The notes: generated from the letters alone by a model not told the origin. Shown: positions 25,042 through 34,184, numbered from the stretch's first letter. The stretch: 64,000 nucleotides of DNA from Clostridia bacterium (GCA_017410455.1 JAFQQT010000017.1:62001-126000), one strand, 5' to 3'. Numbers and translations: made by a program.

Positions 25042-25070
25042 TTGACTTCCCTGCCTGCATCCGGTATAAT
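25042..25070 (+). promoter_or_regulatory. Promoter of the GH105-like/GH28 operon
   Basis: TTGACT (25042-25047), 17-base spacer, TATAAT (25065-25070). Confidence 0.85.
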
Positions 25071-25117
25071 GGTGGAGGCATGGAAATGCTTACGTGAAAC
25101 GATAGGAGCAATGCTGA

Positions 25118-25879
25118 ATGGATATCAAGGCATGGTTCAGGATATATCTGGATGAACACCGGCCTGACGGGAACTGGAGCCTGCAGGCGGACTGGGCGGC
25201 GCGCTGCTGCCTGCAGCAGTATGCCGTTACGGGGGATGAAGCCTGCCGGGCGTACGTGATCGCCTGGGCGGACAGCCTGGTCGCGGCGGACGCCTGCCAG
25301 CCGGAGTGCGGCAAGGCGCTGTTCTTCGCCCTGGCACAGACGGGGGAGGAGAAGTACCGCGACGCCATCGAGAGCGTGATGGCGAAGCTGGGCCGTGCGC
25401 CCAGCGCGGCGGTGCTGCCGGCGGAGACGCTCTATGCCGAGCTGCCCTTTCGCATGGCGTATGAAATGAAGCTGGGTGGCATGGAGAAGGTCGGCCTGTG
25501 CGCGGGCAAGTTCGTGCAGAGCTTCAAGGCCCTGTGGGACGCGGAGCGCGGGCTCATCAGCGGCGGGCGGTATCAGACGGCAGCCATGCTGCTGGCGCTG
25601 GCGGACTGCATCGACCTGTGCGCCGACCAGCTTTACGAGCACTGGCGGGCGATGGTGGATGTGTACCGGGTGGCGCTGCGGGGCCTGCTGGCGGCGGAAA
25701 CGCCCGATAACCCCGAAACGGCCGGGACGCTGCTGACGGCCCTGTTCGCGGGCGTGCGCATGAACCTCATCGATCCGGAGCGCTATCTGCCCATCGCCGG
25801 CAAGCGGATCGACGCGCTGGCTGCGGCCGGTCATGCGCATGCGGCTGAAATGCTGAAGCTGGAAGGCGGTGTCCTGTGA
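25118..25879 (+). CDS. GH105/GH88-like alpha-barrel protein, short and possibly inactive
   Basis: A 253-residue, all-helical protein. The spacing of GKALFFALAQTGEEKYRDAIE, ETLYAELPFRMAYEMKLGG and LWDAERGLI follows unsaturated rhamnogalacturonyl hydrolases (GH105), but it is about 100 residues shorter. The WLDGLYM motif with the catalytic Asp reads LPAETLYAE, and the PRT/HxxW blocks are missing. It may be a degenerate enzyme, a binding protein or a different activity. It is translationally coupled to the GH28 gene (TGATG overlap), which supports a role in pectin use. Confidence 0.55.
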   Translation: MDIKAWFRIYLDEHRPDGNWSLQADWAARCCLQQYAVTGDEACRAYVIAWADSLVAADACQPECGKALFFALAQTGEEKYRDAIESVMAKLGRAPSAAVLPAETLYAELPFRMAYEMKLGGMEKVGLCAGKFVQSFKALWDAERGLISGGRYQTAAMLLALADCIDLCADQLYEHWRAMVDVYRVALRGLLAAETPDNPETAGTLLTALFAGVRMNLIDPERYLPIAGKRIDALAAAGHAHAAEMLKLEGGVL

Positions 25880-27432
25880 TGTTTGAAGTGAAGAAGCTGT
25901 TTACCTCCGCCCGCAGCTGTACGATCGAAATGCCTGACGGCGGCCTGTACAACACGAAGAAACCCTATCGCCTGACCCTGAACGGCGAGGACTGGGGCAC
26001 GGCGGAGACCGTCGTTCACACCCTCTACGGCCTGTGGCCGGACACGAAGTACACCCTGAAGGTCTGGGATGGCGACAGGGAAGTGGGCCGCGTGAACATC
26101 CACACCAGGGAGGAGTCCTACACCCTCAATGTCCGTCGCTTCGGCGCGGTGGGCGACGGCGTGCATGACGACACCCCGGCCATCCAGGCGGCCATCAACG
26201 TCTGTCCGAAGAACGGCCGCGTGCTGATTCCGGCGGGCACGTACCGCGTGCTGCCGCTGTTCATGAAGAGCCACACGCGCATCGAGCTCCGGAAGGGCGC
26301 GACCCTCCTGCTGGAGACCGACCGCACGAAGTTCCCCATCCTGCCGGGCATGATCCGCTCCACCGACGAGACGACTGACCTGAACCTCGGCTCCTGGGAG
26401 GGCAACCCGCTGGACATGTTCGCCGCCTTCATCAGCGGCAACGGCGTGGAGGACGTGGTCATCTACGGCGAAGGCGTGCTGGACGGCCAGGGCAGCAAGT
26501 CCGACTGGTGGATCAACCACCGCACCATGCGCGGCGCATGGCGTCCCCGCATGCTGTTCCTGAACGACTGCGAGAACGTGACCGTGCAGGGCGTCACCTT
26601 CTGCAACAGCCCCGCTTGGAATCTGCAGCCCTATTTCAGCCGGGAGCTGAAGTTCCTCAATGTCCACGTCATCGCCCCGGCGGACAGCCCCAACACCGAC
26701 GGCTTCGACCCGGAGAGCTGCACGGATATCCTGCTGGCGGGCATGCACTTCTCCACCGGCGACGACTGCATCGCCATCAAGGCCGGCAAGCTCTACATGG
26801 GCGCGACCTACAAGACGCCCACCTCCCGCATGGAGGTCAGCCACTGCCTGATGGAGAACGGCCACGGCGGCATGACCTGCGGCAGCGAAATGGCCGGTGG
26901 CGTGAACCACGTCTACTGCCACGACTGCGTGATGCGCAACACTGACCGCGGCCTTCGCATCAAGACCCGCCGGGGCCGCGGTGAGCAGGGCGTGATCGAC
27001 GAGATCGTGTTCGAAAACGTGCTGATGGAGAACGTGGGCACGCCTTACGTGGTCAACTGCCTGTACTTCTGCGACCCCGACGGCCGCACCGAGTATGTGC
27101 AGAGCCGCGAGAAGCAGCCCGTTGACGAGCGTACGCCCCGTATCGGCCGCATCGCCTTCCGGAACGTGACGGCAACCGGCTGCGCCTGCGCGGGCTATTT
27201 CCTGGGCCTGCCGGAGAAGCCCATCGAGTGCGTGGAGATGCAGAACGTGTCCATCACCTGCGGTGCGGACGCAGCGCCCATGTCGCCCGCGATGGCAAAC
27301 GGCGTGCCCCGCGTGAACCGCAAGGGCCTGGTGGCCATCAATGTGGACAGGATCGTCATGAAGAACGTGACCATCTCCGGCCAGGACGGCGTGAAGCTGG
27401 AATGCGAGAACGTCAAGGAAGTCGAGGAATAA
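25879..27432 (+). CDS. Glycoside hydrolase family 28 (polygalacturonase-like)
   Basis: A 517-residue right-handed beta-helix enzyme that cuts galacturonan. An N-terminal fibronectin-like segment (about 1-80) precedes VRRFGAVGDGVHDDTPAIQAA. The four GH28 motifs are present as NTDGFDPES, TGDDCIAIK (two catalytic Asp), GHGGMTCGSE (His) and RGLRIKT. There is no signal peptide, which is typical of intracellular exo-acting clostridial enzymes that work on oligogalacturonides. The start at 25879 overlaps the previous stop by one base. Confidence 0.93.
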   Translation: MFEVKKLFTSARSCTIEMPDGGLYNTKKPYRLTLNGEDWGTAETVVHTLYGLWPDTKYTLKVWDGDREVGRVNIHTREESYTLNVRRFGAVGDGVHDDTPAIQAAINVCPKNGRVLIPAGTYRVLPLFMKSHTRIELRKGATLLLETDRTKFPILPGMIRSTDETTDLNLGSWEGNPLDMFAAFISGNGVEDVVIYGEGVLDGQGSKSDWWINHRTMRGAWRPRMLFLNDCENVTVQGVTFCNSPAWNLQPYFSRELKFLNVHVIAPADSPNTDGFDPESCTDILLAGMHFSTGDDCIAIKAGKLYMGATYKTPTSRMEVSHCLMENGHGGMTCGSEMAGGVNHVYCHDCVMRNTDRGLRIKTRRGRGEQGVIDEIVFENVLMENVGTPYVVNCLYFCDPDGRTEYVQSREKQPVDERTPRIGRIAFRNVTATGCACAGYFLGLPEKPIECVEMQNVSITCGADAAPMSPAMANGVPRVNRKGLVAINVDRIVMKNVTISGQDGVKLECENVKEVEE

Positions 27433-27446
27433 TCGCATATGAAAAG

Positions 27447-27478
27447 GGCGGACGGCTCCGATGGTGGAGTCGTCCGCC
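27447..27478. terminator. Hairpin between GH28 and tldE
   Basis: GGCGGACG (27447-27454) pairs with CGTCCGCC (27471-27478) with an inner GCTCC/GGAGT stem, between convergent genes. The T-rich tail is weak. Confidence 0.6.
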
Positions 27479-27497
27479 TCTGTATTCATTTGTGAAA

Positions 27498-28838
27498 TCA
27501 GCCAGACACCTTCAGCGTGCCCACATCAACGGACGGGCTGACGATGTTGCCCATGGAGAAGTCCAGGTCATTGGCGAAGGCGACGATGTTCTTGAGCACC
27601 TCGTAGAAGTTGCCGGCGATGGTGATCTGCTCCACGGCGCGGCCACGCTTGCCGCCTTCGATGGTGTAGCCCTTCGACAGCAGGGAGAAGTCGCCGCTGG
27701 TGGGGTTCGCGCCGGAGTGCAGGCCCGCCAGGTCGGTGATGACCAGGCCTTCACCCACGTCCGCCATCAGCTCCTCCAGGGACTTGTCGCCCGCGTGGAA
27801 GAACAGGTTCGTGGGGGCCACGCGCACGGGCGCGGTGTAGGACATGCGGCTGGCGTTGCCGGTGGAGGCCACACCCTGCCTGCGGGCGGTCTTGCGGGAA
27901 TGCAGGAGGGTGGTCAGCACGCCCTTGTCGATGACGGCCTTGGTCTTGCTGGCGGAGCCCTCTGCGTCAAAGCGCTGGGAGCCGAAGCCGCCGGGCAGCA
28001 GGGGATCGTCCATCAGCGTCACGGCGGGAGAGGCGATCACTTCACCCTCCTTGCCCCCCAGCAGGCTCAGGTTCTGCTGCGCGTTCTCGGCGGAGAACAC
28101 GCCGGAGAAGGTCTGCAGAATGGACTGCATCGCGTCAAAGCGCAGGATGATGCGGTACTCGCCCGCAGGTACGGGGCTGCCGCCCAGCTGGCAGACGGTC
28201 TCCTCGGTGGCCTTCGTGCCGATGGCGACGGGGTCGAGGTCGGCAAAGCGGCTGCCTGCGGCCATCCAGCCGCCAGTGGCGGTCTTGTCGCCGTCCTTGG
28301 CGATGGGGGCGGCGTAAGCCATGCACATGGCGCCGGAGTCGGTCAGGTCCAGGCCGTAGCTGTTGCGGATACGCACGGTGTTGCTGCTGGTGGAGACCAT
28401 CGCGCGCTGCACCTTCCAGACGCGGGGGTCGGCCTCCCTGGCGGCCTTCTCCATGGCCAGGCACATGCTGAGCTTCTGCTCGGGGGTAACGTCCTTCAGG
28501 TCGCTTTCGGTTTCGGGGATCTCGGGGTAGCTCTCGTCGCCGGCGAAGATCTCGTCCTGCTCCTCGGCTTCCACCAGGGCGGCGGATTCGCGCACGCCCT
28601 CGATCAGCTGGGTGATGGCCGCCTCGTCAAAGGCCTGGGTGGCGGAGTAGCCCATGCGGCCATCCACCGTGCCGCGCAGGGACAGACCCGCGCTGGCGGA
28701 CACCTGGTACTGGTTGATCTCGCCGTCCATCGCGGAGGCGCGGAAGTTCTCGCCCGTGACGCAGTAGACCTCGGCGGTTTCGATGCCGGCGGCCTTTGCG
28801 GCCTCCAGCACGCGGTCGATAAACAGATTCATATCCAT
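27498..28838 (-). CDS. tldE: TldE/PmbA family protein (partner of TldD)
   Basis: A 446-residue non-catalytic partner of the TldD metalloprotease. MDMNLFIDRVLEAAKAAGIETAEVY, GYSATQAFDE and the C-terminal VSGVFSAENAQQNLSLLGGK-like block followed by NPTSGDFSLLSKGYTIE are typical of PmbA. TldD/TldE heterodimers degrade unfolded peptides or mature modified peptides. The start has GGAGG 7 bases upstream. It lies 12 bases after tldD, so the two are co-expressed. Confidence 0.92.
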   Translation of the reverse strand: MDMNLFIDRVLEAAKAAGIETAEVYCVTGENFRASAMDGEINQYQVSASAGLSLRGTVDGRMGYSATQAFDEAAITQLIEGVRESAALVEAEEQDEIFAGDESYPEIPETESDLKDVTPEQKLSMCLAMEKAAREADPRVWKVQRAMVSTSSNTVRIRNSYGLDLTDSGAMCMAYAAPIAKDGDKTATGGWMAAGSRFADLDPVAIGTKATEETVCQLGGSPVPAGEYRIILRFDAMQSILQTFSGVFSAENAQQNLSLLGGKEGEVIASPAVTLMDDPLLPGGFGSQRFDAEGSASKTKAVIDKGVLTTLLHSRKTARRQGVASTGNASRMSYTAPVRVAPTNLFFHAGDKSLEELMADVGEGLVITDLAGLHSGANPTSGDFSLLSKGYTIEGGKRGRAVEQITIAGNFYEVLKNIVAFANDLDFSMGNIVSPSVDVGTLKVSG

Positions 28839-28850
28839 AACGCTACCTCC

Positions 28851-30236
28851 TTAACGACCGCCGACGGTCAGGCCGCTGACGCGGATCATCGGCTGGCCCA
28901 CGTCCGTGGGAACGCTGCCGCTCATGGAGCCGCACATGCCCTGCGCCAGCTGCAGATCCTTGCCCACGCGGTCGATCTTCAGCAGCACCTCGCTGCCGCG
29001 GCCGATCAGGCTCGCGCCGCGCACGGGGTGGGCGATCTTGCCGTCCTTGACGAGGTAACCCTCGTTGACGGCGAAGTTGAATTCGCCGGTTGCCGGGTTG
29101 ACGGAGCCGCCGCCCATCTTCTTGGCGTACAGGCCGTCGCCCATGGTGGCGATCATCTCGGCCTCGTCATCGTTGCCGGGGGCGATGAAGGTGGAGCGCA
29201 TGCGGCTGGTGGGCGCAAAGGCGTAGGACTGGCGGCGGCTGGAGCCGGTGATGGGCATGCCCATGCGGCGGGAGCCGAGCCGGTCGATCATGTAGTTGGT
29301 GAGGATGCCGTTCTCCACCAGCACCGTGCGCTGGGCGGGGGTGCCCTCGTCGTCCACGTGGATCTGGCCCCAGGCGTTCATGATGGTGCCATCGTCGATG
29401 GCGGTGACGCAGTCGCTGGCGATCTTCTGGCCCAGCTTGCCGGCGAACTCACTCACGCCGATGGATACGCTGGTGGCTTCCAGCGAGTGGCCGCAGGCCT
29501 CGTGGAAGATCACGCCGCCAAAGCCGTTGTCGATCACCACGGGCATGAAGCCGGCGGGGCAGATGGGCGCGTGCAGCATGGTGATGGCCTGCCTGGCGGC
29601 GGTTTCGCCCACGCGGGCGGGATCGATCAGGTTATCGAAGATCTCAAAGCCCATGGAGGCGCCGGGGTTGTCCGCGCCGGTCTGGTTCTCGGTGCCGTTG
29701 GAGGCGATGGCGTTGACGGACAGGCGCGTGCGCACGCGGCGGTCGGTGACGAACACGCCCTCGGTGTTGCAGATGCACACGTCCTGCACATGGTCGATGT
29801 AGTTGGCCACGACCTGCACGATCTCAGGCGAGATGGCGCGGGCAGCGGCCTCAGCGGCGCGGAGCTTCTCGGCCTTGCGGGCGGCCTTCACGTCCGTGGG
29901 CAGGAGGAGGATTTCCTCGGGCCGGGCGGCGCTGACGGCATTGAAGGGCTCGATAACGCAGCCCTTGCCGCCGGCCTTCACAGCAGCCGCCGCCTGGCGC
30001 GCGCAGGCCATCAGGCCCTCGCGGGAGGTGTCGTTGGTGTGGACGTAGACGGCGTTGGTGCCGGAGAAAACGCGCACGCCAGCGCCGTGCAGACGGCCGG
30101 TGTTGACGGTTTCGATCCGGCGGGAGCGCATCATCAGCGTGTTGTCGATGCGGTCTTCGACGAAGATCTCGGCGAAGTCGCCGCCCGTGCGGACTGCTTC
30201 CTGCAGCACCTCGCGGGCAATGTTCTGGTCCAGCAT
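28851..30236 (-). CDS. tldD: TldD family metalloprotease
   Basis: A 461-residue protease with the HExxxH zinc motif HEACGHSLE and the C-terminal NPATGEFNFAVNEGYLVKDGK block of the TldD/PmbA family. It works with TldE as a heterodimer. I start it at 30236 (MLDQNIAREVLQ), where AAAGGATG lies 4-11 bases upstream and the length fits. No precursor peptide gene is seen nearby, so a housekeeping peptidase role is more likely than peptide antibiotic maturation. Confidence 0.93.
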   Translation of the reverse strand: MLDQNIAREVLQEAVRTGGDFAEIFVEDRIDNTLMMRSRRIETVNTGRLHGAGVRVFSGTNAVYVHTNDTSREGLMACARQAAAAVKAGGKGCVIEPFNAVSAARPEEILLLPTDVKAARKAEKLRAAEAAARAISPEIVQVVANYIDHVQDVCICNTEGVFVTDRRVRTRLSVNAIASNGTENQTGADNPGASMGFEIFDNLIDPARVGETAARQAITMLHAPICPAGFMPVVIDNGFGGVIFHEACGHSLEATSVSIGVSEFAGKLGQKIASDCVTAIDDGTIMNAWGQIHVDDEGTPAQRTVLVENGILTNYMIDRLGSRRMGMPITGSSRRQSYAFAPTSRMRSTFIAPGNDDEAEMIATMGDGLYAKKMGGGSVNPATGEFNFAVNEGYLVKDGKIAHPVRGASLIGRGSEVLLKIDRVGKDLQLAQGMCGSMSGSVPTDVGQPMIRVSGLTVGGR

Positions 30237-30289
30237 GGTATCATCCTTTCGAGGGTCGTTTCTTGTTGCGATGTTTCGCATTGCTTTAC

Positions 30290-30318
30290 ATTATAGCAGA
30301 TCGGACGAGGTTTGTCCA
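30290..30318 (-). promoter_or_regulatory. Promoter of tldD-tldE
   Basis: Minus strand TGGACA (30318-30313), 17-base spacer, TATAAT (30295-30290). Confidence 0.7.
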
Positions 30319-30362
30319 GCAAAGGGCGGTTGAGGCAGAGGACGGTCGATAAAGAGGTGCAA

Positions 30363-30393
30363 GAACTCCCGAAAACCACCAATTTGGGAGTTC
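30363..30393. repeat. Hairpin with one copy of the intergenic motif, copy C
   Basis: GAACTCCC (30363-30370) and GGGAGTTC (30386-30393) form a perfect stem around a loop that carries GAAAACCACC, matching the minus-strand form of the motif. It may also terminate the amidohydrolase-Imm5 transcript and it overlaps the stop codon of that unit. Confidence 0.55.
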
Positions 30394-30928
30394 AGCAGCC
30401 CCAATCGACCCGGACGGGGTTCGGCTCCTCCGGCACGCAGACGGCCTCCAGCGCGGCGATGATGCGCTCCAGTTCCTGCGTGGCGAGGTCGTCGTGGACG
30501 GCCCTGTCTGCAACCGTTCCGGCGGCATGGTATGCGAAGGCGGCCGCGCCGTAGAAGGCGAAGCCCAGCGCGTTTGTGGGTGTGGTGGCAACGGCGCAGG
30601 CGGTGGCGATGGCGCGGGCGGCTGCCTGTGCCACGGGGGCGTGGCTCAGGGACTGAGCGGCAGCGCGGGCGTCCCTCACGGCGGCTTTGACGACGGACAG
30701 GGGCGCGCCGTCCATGTGGGCGCGAACAGCGTCGATGGCGGCGCGCAGGCGGGGCTCATCGGGGAGGAGCGCATCGGTGATGGGCAGGTAGTGCTGCGCG
30801 ACATACTCCGCCGCAAAGCGGGTCAGCGTGTCCTTCGATTGCGTTTCGATCAGCCGCATCAGCCGGATGATTGCCGGGAGGTCGGGGCTGCCGAGCATCT
30901 TGCGCAGAGCCGTGTCAGACACCTCCAT
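30392..30928 (-). CDS. Imm5-like putative immunity protein
   Basis: A 178-residue, Ala-rich helical protein. The pattern LRAAIDAVRAHMDG, VKAAVRDARAAAQSL and AARAIATACAVATTPTNALGFAFYGAAA resembles the Imm-5-like domain of putative immunity proteins from polymorphic toxin systems. No toxin gene is adjacent. Many members are orphans next to ordinary genes, and their real role is not settled. It overlaps the end of the amidohydrolase gene by 14 bases and is probably co-transcribed with it. Confidence 0.55.
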   Translation of the reverse strand: MEVSDTALRKMLGSPDLPAIIRLMRLIETQSKDTLTRFAAEYVAQHYLPITDALLPDEPRLRAAIDAVRAHMDGAPLSVVKAAVRDARAAAQSLSHAPVAQAAARAIATACAVATTPTNALGFAFYGAAAFAYHAAGTVADRAVHDDLATQELERIIAALEAVCVPEEPNPVRVDWGC

Positions 30929-32540
30929 TCACATAGACAGTCTCGCCGCCCAGCACGGTCTGCACAGCGTGGATGCGGGCGATCCCGCTGGCGGGCACGG
31001 CGAAGGGGTCGCCGGAGAGGATGGCGAAATCCGCCGCCAAGCCGGGGGCGATGCGGCCCTTGAAGCCCTCCTCAAAGGAAGCGTACGCCCCCTCAGCGGT
31101 GTAGCTGTGCAGGGCCTCGGCGACGGTCATGGCTTCCTCCGGGCGGTAGGGCGGCAGGCTCCCATCCAGCGGCTGGCGGGTGACGGCGCACTGGATGCCG
31201 CGCATGGGGTCGGGGGCTTCCACCGGGCAGTCGGTGCCGTTGGAAACGTGCAGGCCGAGGGTCTGCATGGTGTGGAAGGCATAGGACGTGCCAGCCAGAG
31301 CCTCACCGGCGCGGGCATGGACAATATGGCTGTCGTAATCGAGGAACACCGTCTGCGCATAGGCGTGCAGGCTCAGGCGTTTCATGGCGCGGAGCTGATC
31401 TGGGCGGGTCAGTTGAACATGGACGATTCCGCTTCGGTGATTCTTGCGGGGCGCGCGGGCGAAGGCCTTTCGGTACGCCTTGATGAGCATGTCCAGCATG
31501 CCGTCGCCGATGGCGTGGACGGCGATCTGCATGCCGCTGATGTGCGCCAGGGTGATCATGGCCTCCAGCTCTGCCTGGCTGAAAATGGCGATGCCGCGCT
31601 CACCGGGTGCGTCGGCGTACTCGCCGCAGAGGCGGGCTGTGCGGGCGCCGAGGGAGCCGTCGCCCAGCAGCTTCAGCGGGCCGATACGGAAAAGAGGCGA
31701 CCCATTGCCCGTGCGGTGGCCGGATTCGAGGAAGTCCATCAGGCTGGCGATGTCGGTGAACTGGCACTGCTCATACACCCGGATGGTCATCCCGCCCTCG
31801 GCTTCCAGCTCGCGGAAGGCGGCGAGCACCTCCGTCCAGGGGATGTTCGCGAAGCAGCACAGGTCGTCGGTCTGGCATGAGGTCACGCCCACGGCGTTCA
31901 GGGCCTGCATGGCGGTACGGAGCATATTCTTGAGCGCGGCGCGGTCGGGGGCGGGCAGGCGTGCCTGGACGAGCGTCATCGCCGCGTCGCGGAAAACGCC
32001 GGTCAGCCGGCCCGATGCGTCCCGGTCGATGGCACCACCGGGCGGGCAGGGCGTGGATTCGTCAATGCCCAGCAGTTCCAGCGCACGGCTGTTGACCGCC
32101 AGGCAATGCCCGCAGCAACGCACGATGCAGATGGGCATTTCCGTCGATACGGCGTCGAGGTCTCCTCGGGTGGGGATACCTGTTGCGGGTGTGAACCGGT
32201 CCTGATTCCAGCCGCGGCCCAGGAGCCAGCTTTCGCCGGTGAGGGCGTGTTCTGCCGCGAAGGTGCGCAGGCGATCCTGCATGCCGGCCAGCGAAGTGGC
32301 CTCCGCCAGGGCGCATTGGGTCAACACATTGCCGAAGTTGAGCAGGTGCATGTGGCTGTCGTTGAAGCCGGGGCATACGAAGCGGCCCTGCAGCGGCACG
32401 ATGCGATCCTCCGGTGCGGCAAGGGCAAGCATGTCCGCGTCCGTGCCGATGGCGGTGAAGCGGCCGTCAGCCACGATAAAGGCTTCCTGCAGCGGCTCAT
32501 CGCCGGTGAAGACGCGGCCGCCGGTGTAGATCGTTCGCAT
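30915..32540 (-). CDS. Amidohydrolase of the YtcJ type
   Basis: A 541-residue amidohydrolase (Amidohydro_3, YtcJ-like). Metal-binding signatures are FVCPGFNDSHMHLLNFG near residue 65 and IAVHAIGDGMLDMLI in the second half, with NGTDCPVEAPDP near the C-terminus providing the last Asp. The substrate of this family is usually unknown. The start at 32540 (MRTIYTGGRVF) has GGAGG 5 bases upstream. Promoter at 32569-32597. Confidence 0.88.
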   Translation of the reverse strand: MRTIYTGGRVFTGDEPLQEAFIVADGRFTAIGTDADMLALAAPEDRIVPLQGRFVCPGFNDSHMHLLNFGNVLTQCALAEATSLAGMQDRLRTFAAEHALTGESWLLGRGWNQDRFTPATGIPTRGDLDAVSTEMPICIVRCCGHCLAVNSRALELLGIDESTPCPPGGAIDRDASGRLTGVFRDAAMTLVQARLPAPDRAALKNMLRTAMQALNAVGVTSCQTDDLCCFANIPWTEVLAAFRELEAEGGMTIRVYEQCQFTDIASLMDFLESGHRTGNGSPLFRIGPLKLLGDGSLGARTARLCGEYADAPGERGIAIFSQAELEAMITLAHISGMQIAVHAIGDGMLDMLIKAYRKAFARAPRKNHRSGIVHVQLTRPDQLRAMKRLSLHAYAQTVFLDYDSHIVHARAGEALAGTSYAFHTMQTLGLHVSNGTDCPVEAPDPMRGIQCAVTRQPLDGSLPPYRPEEAMTVAEALHSYTAEGAYASFEEGFKGRIAPGLAADFAILSGDPFAVPASGIARIHAVQTVLGGETVYVNGGV

Positions 32541-32568
32541 GGGAACCTCCATTCATTTCGCTATCGCC

Positions 32569-32597
32569 ATGATACAGGGCATGGGGACTTCTGTCAA
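32569..32597 (-). promoter_or_regulatory. Promoter of the amidohydrolase gene
   Basis: Minus strand TTGACA (32597-32592), 17-base spacer, TATCAT (32574-32569). Confidence 0.8.
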
Positions 32598-32612
32598 GTG
32601 CGGCAGAGAACT

Positions 32613-32655
32613 CCCGAAATACACCTCGGAAATTGTATATCCTGTAATATACCCT
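32613..32655 (-). repeat. Paired intergenic motif, copy D
   Basis: On the plus strand CCCGAAATACACC (32613-32625) and CCTGTAATATACCCT (32641-32655), 28 bases apart, between the divergent amidohydrolase and aminopeptidase genes. Confidence 0.6.
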
Positions 32656-32703
32656 GTATTGCGCATGCGCGCGCTGAAATCCCGACAAAATCCGCCGTTC
32701 CCC

Positions 32704-32732
32704 TTGCCAAGCGTGGGCGTTAGCGGTATAAT
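32704..32732 (+). promoter_or_regulatory. Promoter of the M18 aminopeptidase gene
   Basis: TTGCCA (32704-32709), 17-base spacer, TATAAT (32727-32732). Confidence 0.85.
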
Positions 32733-32779
32733 ATCAGAAGTGCCAAACGGCGAACAAAGTATGTTAGGAGAGATCTGAT

Positions 32780-34180
32780 ATGTATCGCAAGAATGCATGG
32801 GAGCATCTGGCCGAGGGCGAGCGCGCGCAGGTGATGGCTTTTGCTGAGAAGTACATGGCTTACCTGGACGCGGGCAAAACCGAGCGCGAGTGCGTTACCG
32901 AAGCAGTCCGCCTGGCAAAGGCGGCCGGCTTTGTCAACCTCGACGACGTCCTGCGCGAGGGTACCGCCCTCAAGGCCGGCGACCGTGTCTATCAGGCCTG
33001 GATGGGCAAGTGCATCATGCTGTTCATCATCGGCGAGAAGGACATCGAGTGCGGCATGAACATCCTGGGCGCGCACATCGACAGCCCCCGCATCGACATC
33101 AAGCAGAACCCCCTCTACGAAGATACCGGCATTGCCTACCTCGACACCCATTACTACGGCGGCATTAAGAAGTACCAGTGGGTCGCCACGCCCCTGGCGC
33201 TGCACGGCGTGGTGTGCCTGAAGGACGGCTCCACCGTGACCATCTCCATCGGCGAGAACGAGGGCGACCCCGTCTTCTACATCTCCGACCTGCTGATTCA
33301 TCTGGCAGCGGATCAGATGGGCAAGCCCGCCGGCAAGGTGATCGAGGGCGAGCAGCTGAACATCATCATCGGCTCCGAGCCCGTGTGCGAGGAGGACAAG
33401 TGGACGGTCAAGGCCAACGTGCTCAAGATCCTCAAGGCGCAGTACGGCATTGAGGAGGAGGACTTCGTGTCCGCTGAGATCGAGGCTGTGCCCGCCGGCA
33501 AGAGCCGCGACGTGGGCTTCGACCGCAGCCTCATTGCCGGTTATGGCCATGACGACCGCGTCTGCGCATACCCCTCCATGGCGGCTCTGCTGGACTTCGA
33601 GGGCACCCCGGCCTACACCCTGTGCGCCCTGCTGACGGACAAGGAAGAGATCGGCTCCGTGGGCGCCACCGGCATGAACGCGCGCTACTTCGAGAACGCC
33701 CTGGCGGAGATCATCCTGAATATCAAGGGCGTTGACAGCCCCATCGCCCTGCGCCGCTGCCTGCGCAACAGCCGCATGCTGTCCAGCGATGTGTCTGCGG
33801 GCTACGACCCCAACTTTGCCGGCGTGTTTGAGAAGAAGAACGCCTCCATCGTGGGCAACGGCGTGACCTTCAACAAGTTCACCGGCAGCCGCGGCAAGGG
33901 CGGCTCCAACGACTGCAACGCCGAGTTTGTCGCCATGGTGCGCCGCATCTGCGAGGATGCGGGCGTCTGCTGGCAGACCGCCGAGCTGGGTGCGGTGGAC
34001 GTGGGCGGCGGCGGCACCATCGCCTACATCTGCGCCAACTACGGCATGAACGTCATCGACGCCGGTCTGCCGGTGCTGAGCATGCATGCCCCCTGGGAGC
34101 TGATCAGCAAGGTTGACCTGTGGATGGAGTACAAGTGCTACTGCGCCTTCATCAAGGCGGCTGAGGAGATCAGCTACTGA
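32780..34180 (+). CDS. M18 family aminopeptidase
   Basis: A 466-residue cytoplasmic zinc aminopeptidase. The family motifs are NILGAHIDSPRIDIK (metal His/Asp), TDKEEIGSVGATGM (catalytic Glu pair), GYDPNFAGVF and the C-terminal PVLSMHAPWELISKVD with the last metal His. It trims N-terminal, often acidic, residues from peptides. GTTAGGAGAG precedes the ATG. It is a single-gene unit with its own promoter and terminator. Confidence 0.95.
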   Translation: MYRKNAWEHLAEGERAQVMAFAEKYMAYLDAGKTERECVTEAVRLAKAAGFVNLDDVLREGTALKAGDRVYQAWMGKCIMLFIIGEKDIECGMNILGAHIDSPRIDIKQNPLYEDTGIAYLDTHYYGGIKKYQWVATPLALHGVVCLKDGSTVTISIGENEGDPVFYISDLLIHLAADQMGKPAGKVIEGEQLNIIIGSEPVCEEDKWTVKANVLKILKAQYGIEEEDFVSAEIEAVPAGKSRDVGFDRSLIAGYGHDDRVCAYPSMAALLDFEGTPAYTLCALLTDKEEIGSVGATGMNARYFENALAEIILNIKGVDSPIALRRCLRNSRMLSSDVSAGYDPNFAGVFEKKNASIVGNGVTFNKFTGSRGKGGSNDCNAEFVAMVRRICEDAGVCWQTAELGAVDVGGGGTIAYICANYGMNVIDAGLPVLSMHAPWELISKVDLWMEYKCYCAFIKAAEEISY

Positions 34181-34184
34181 AATG

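Noticed and set aside
27498-30236. TldD/TldE as a maturation protease for a modified peptide antibiotic
   Set aside because: No small precursor gene, modification enzyme or exporter is adjacent; a house-keeping peptidase role is more likely.
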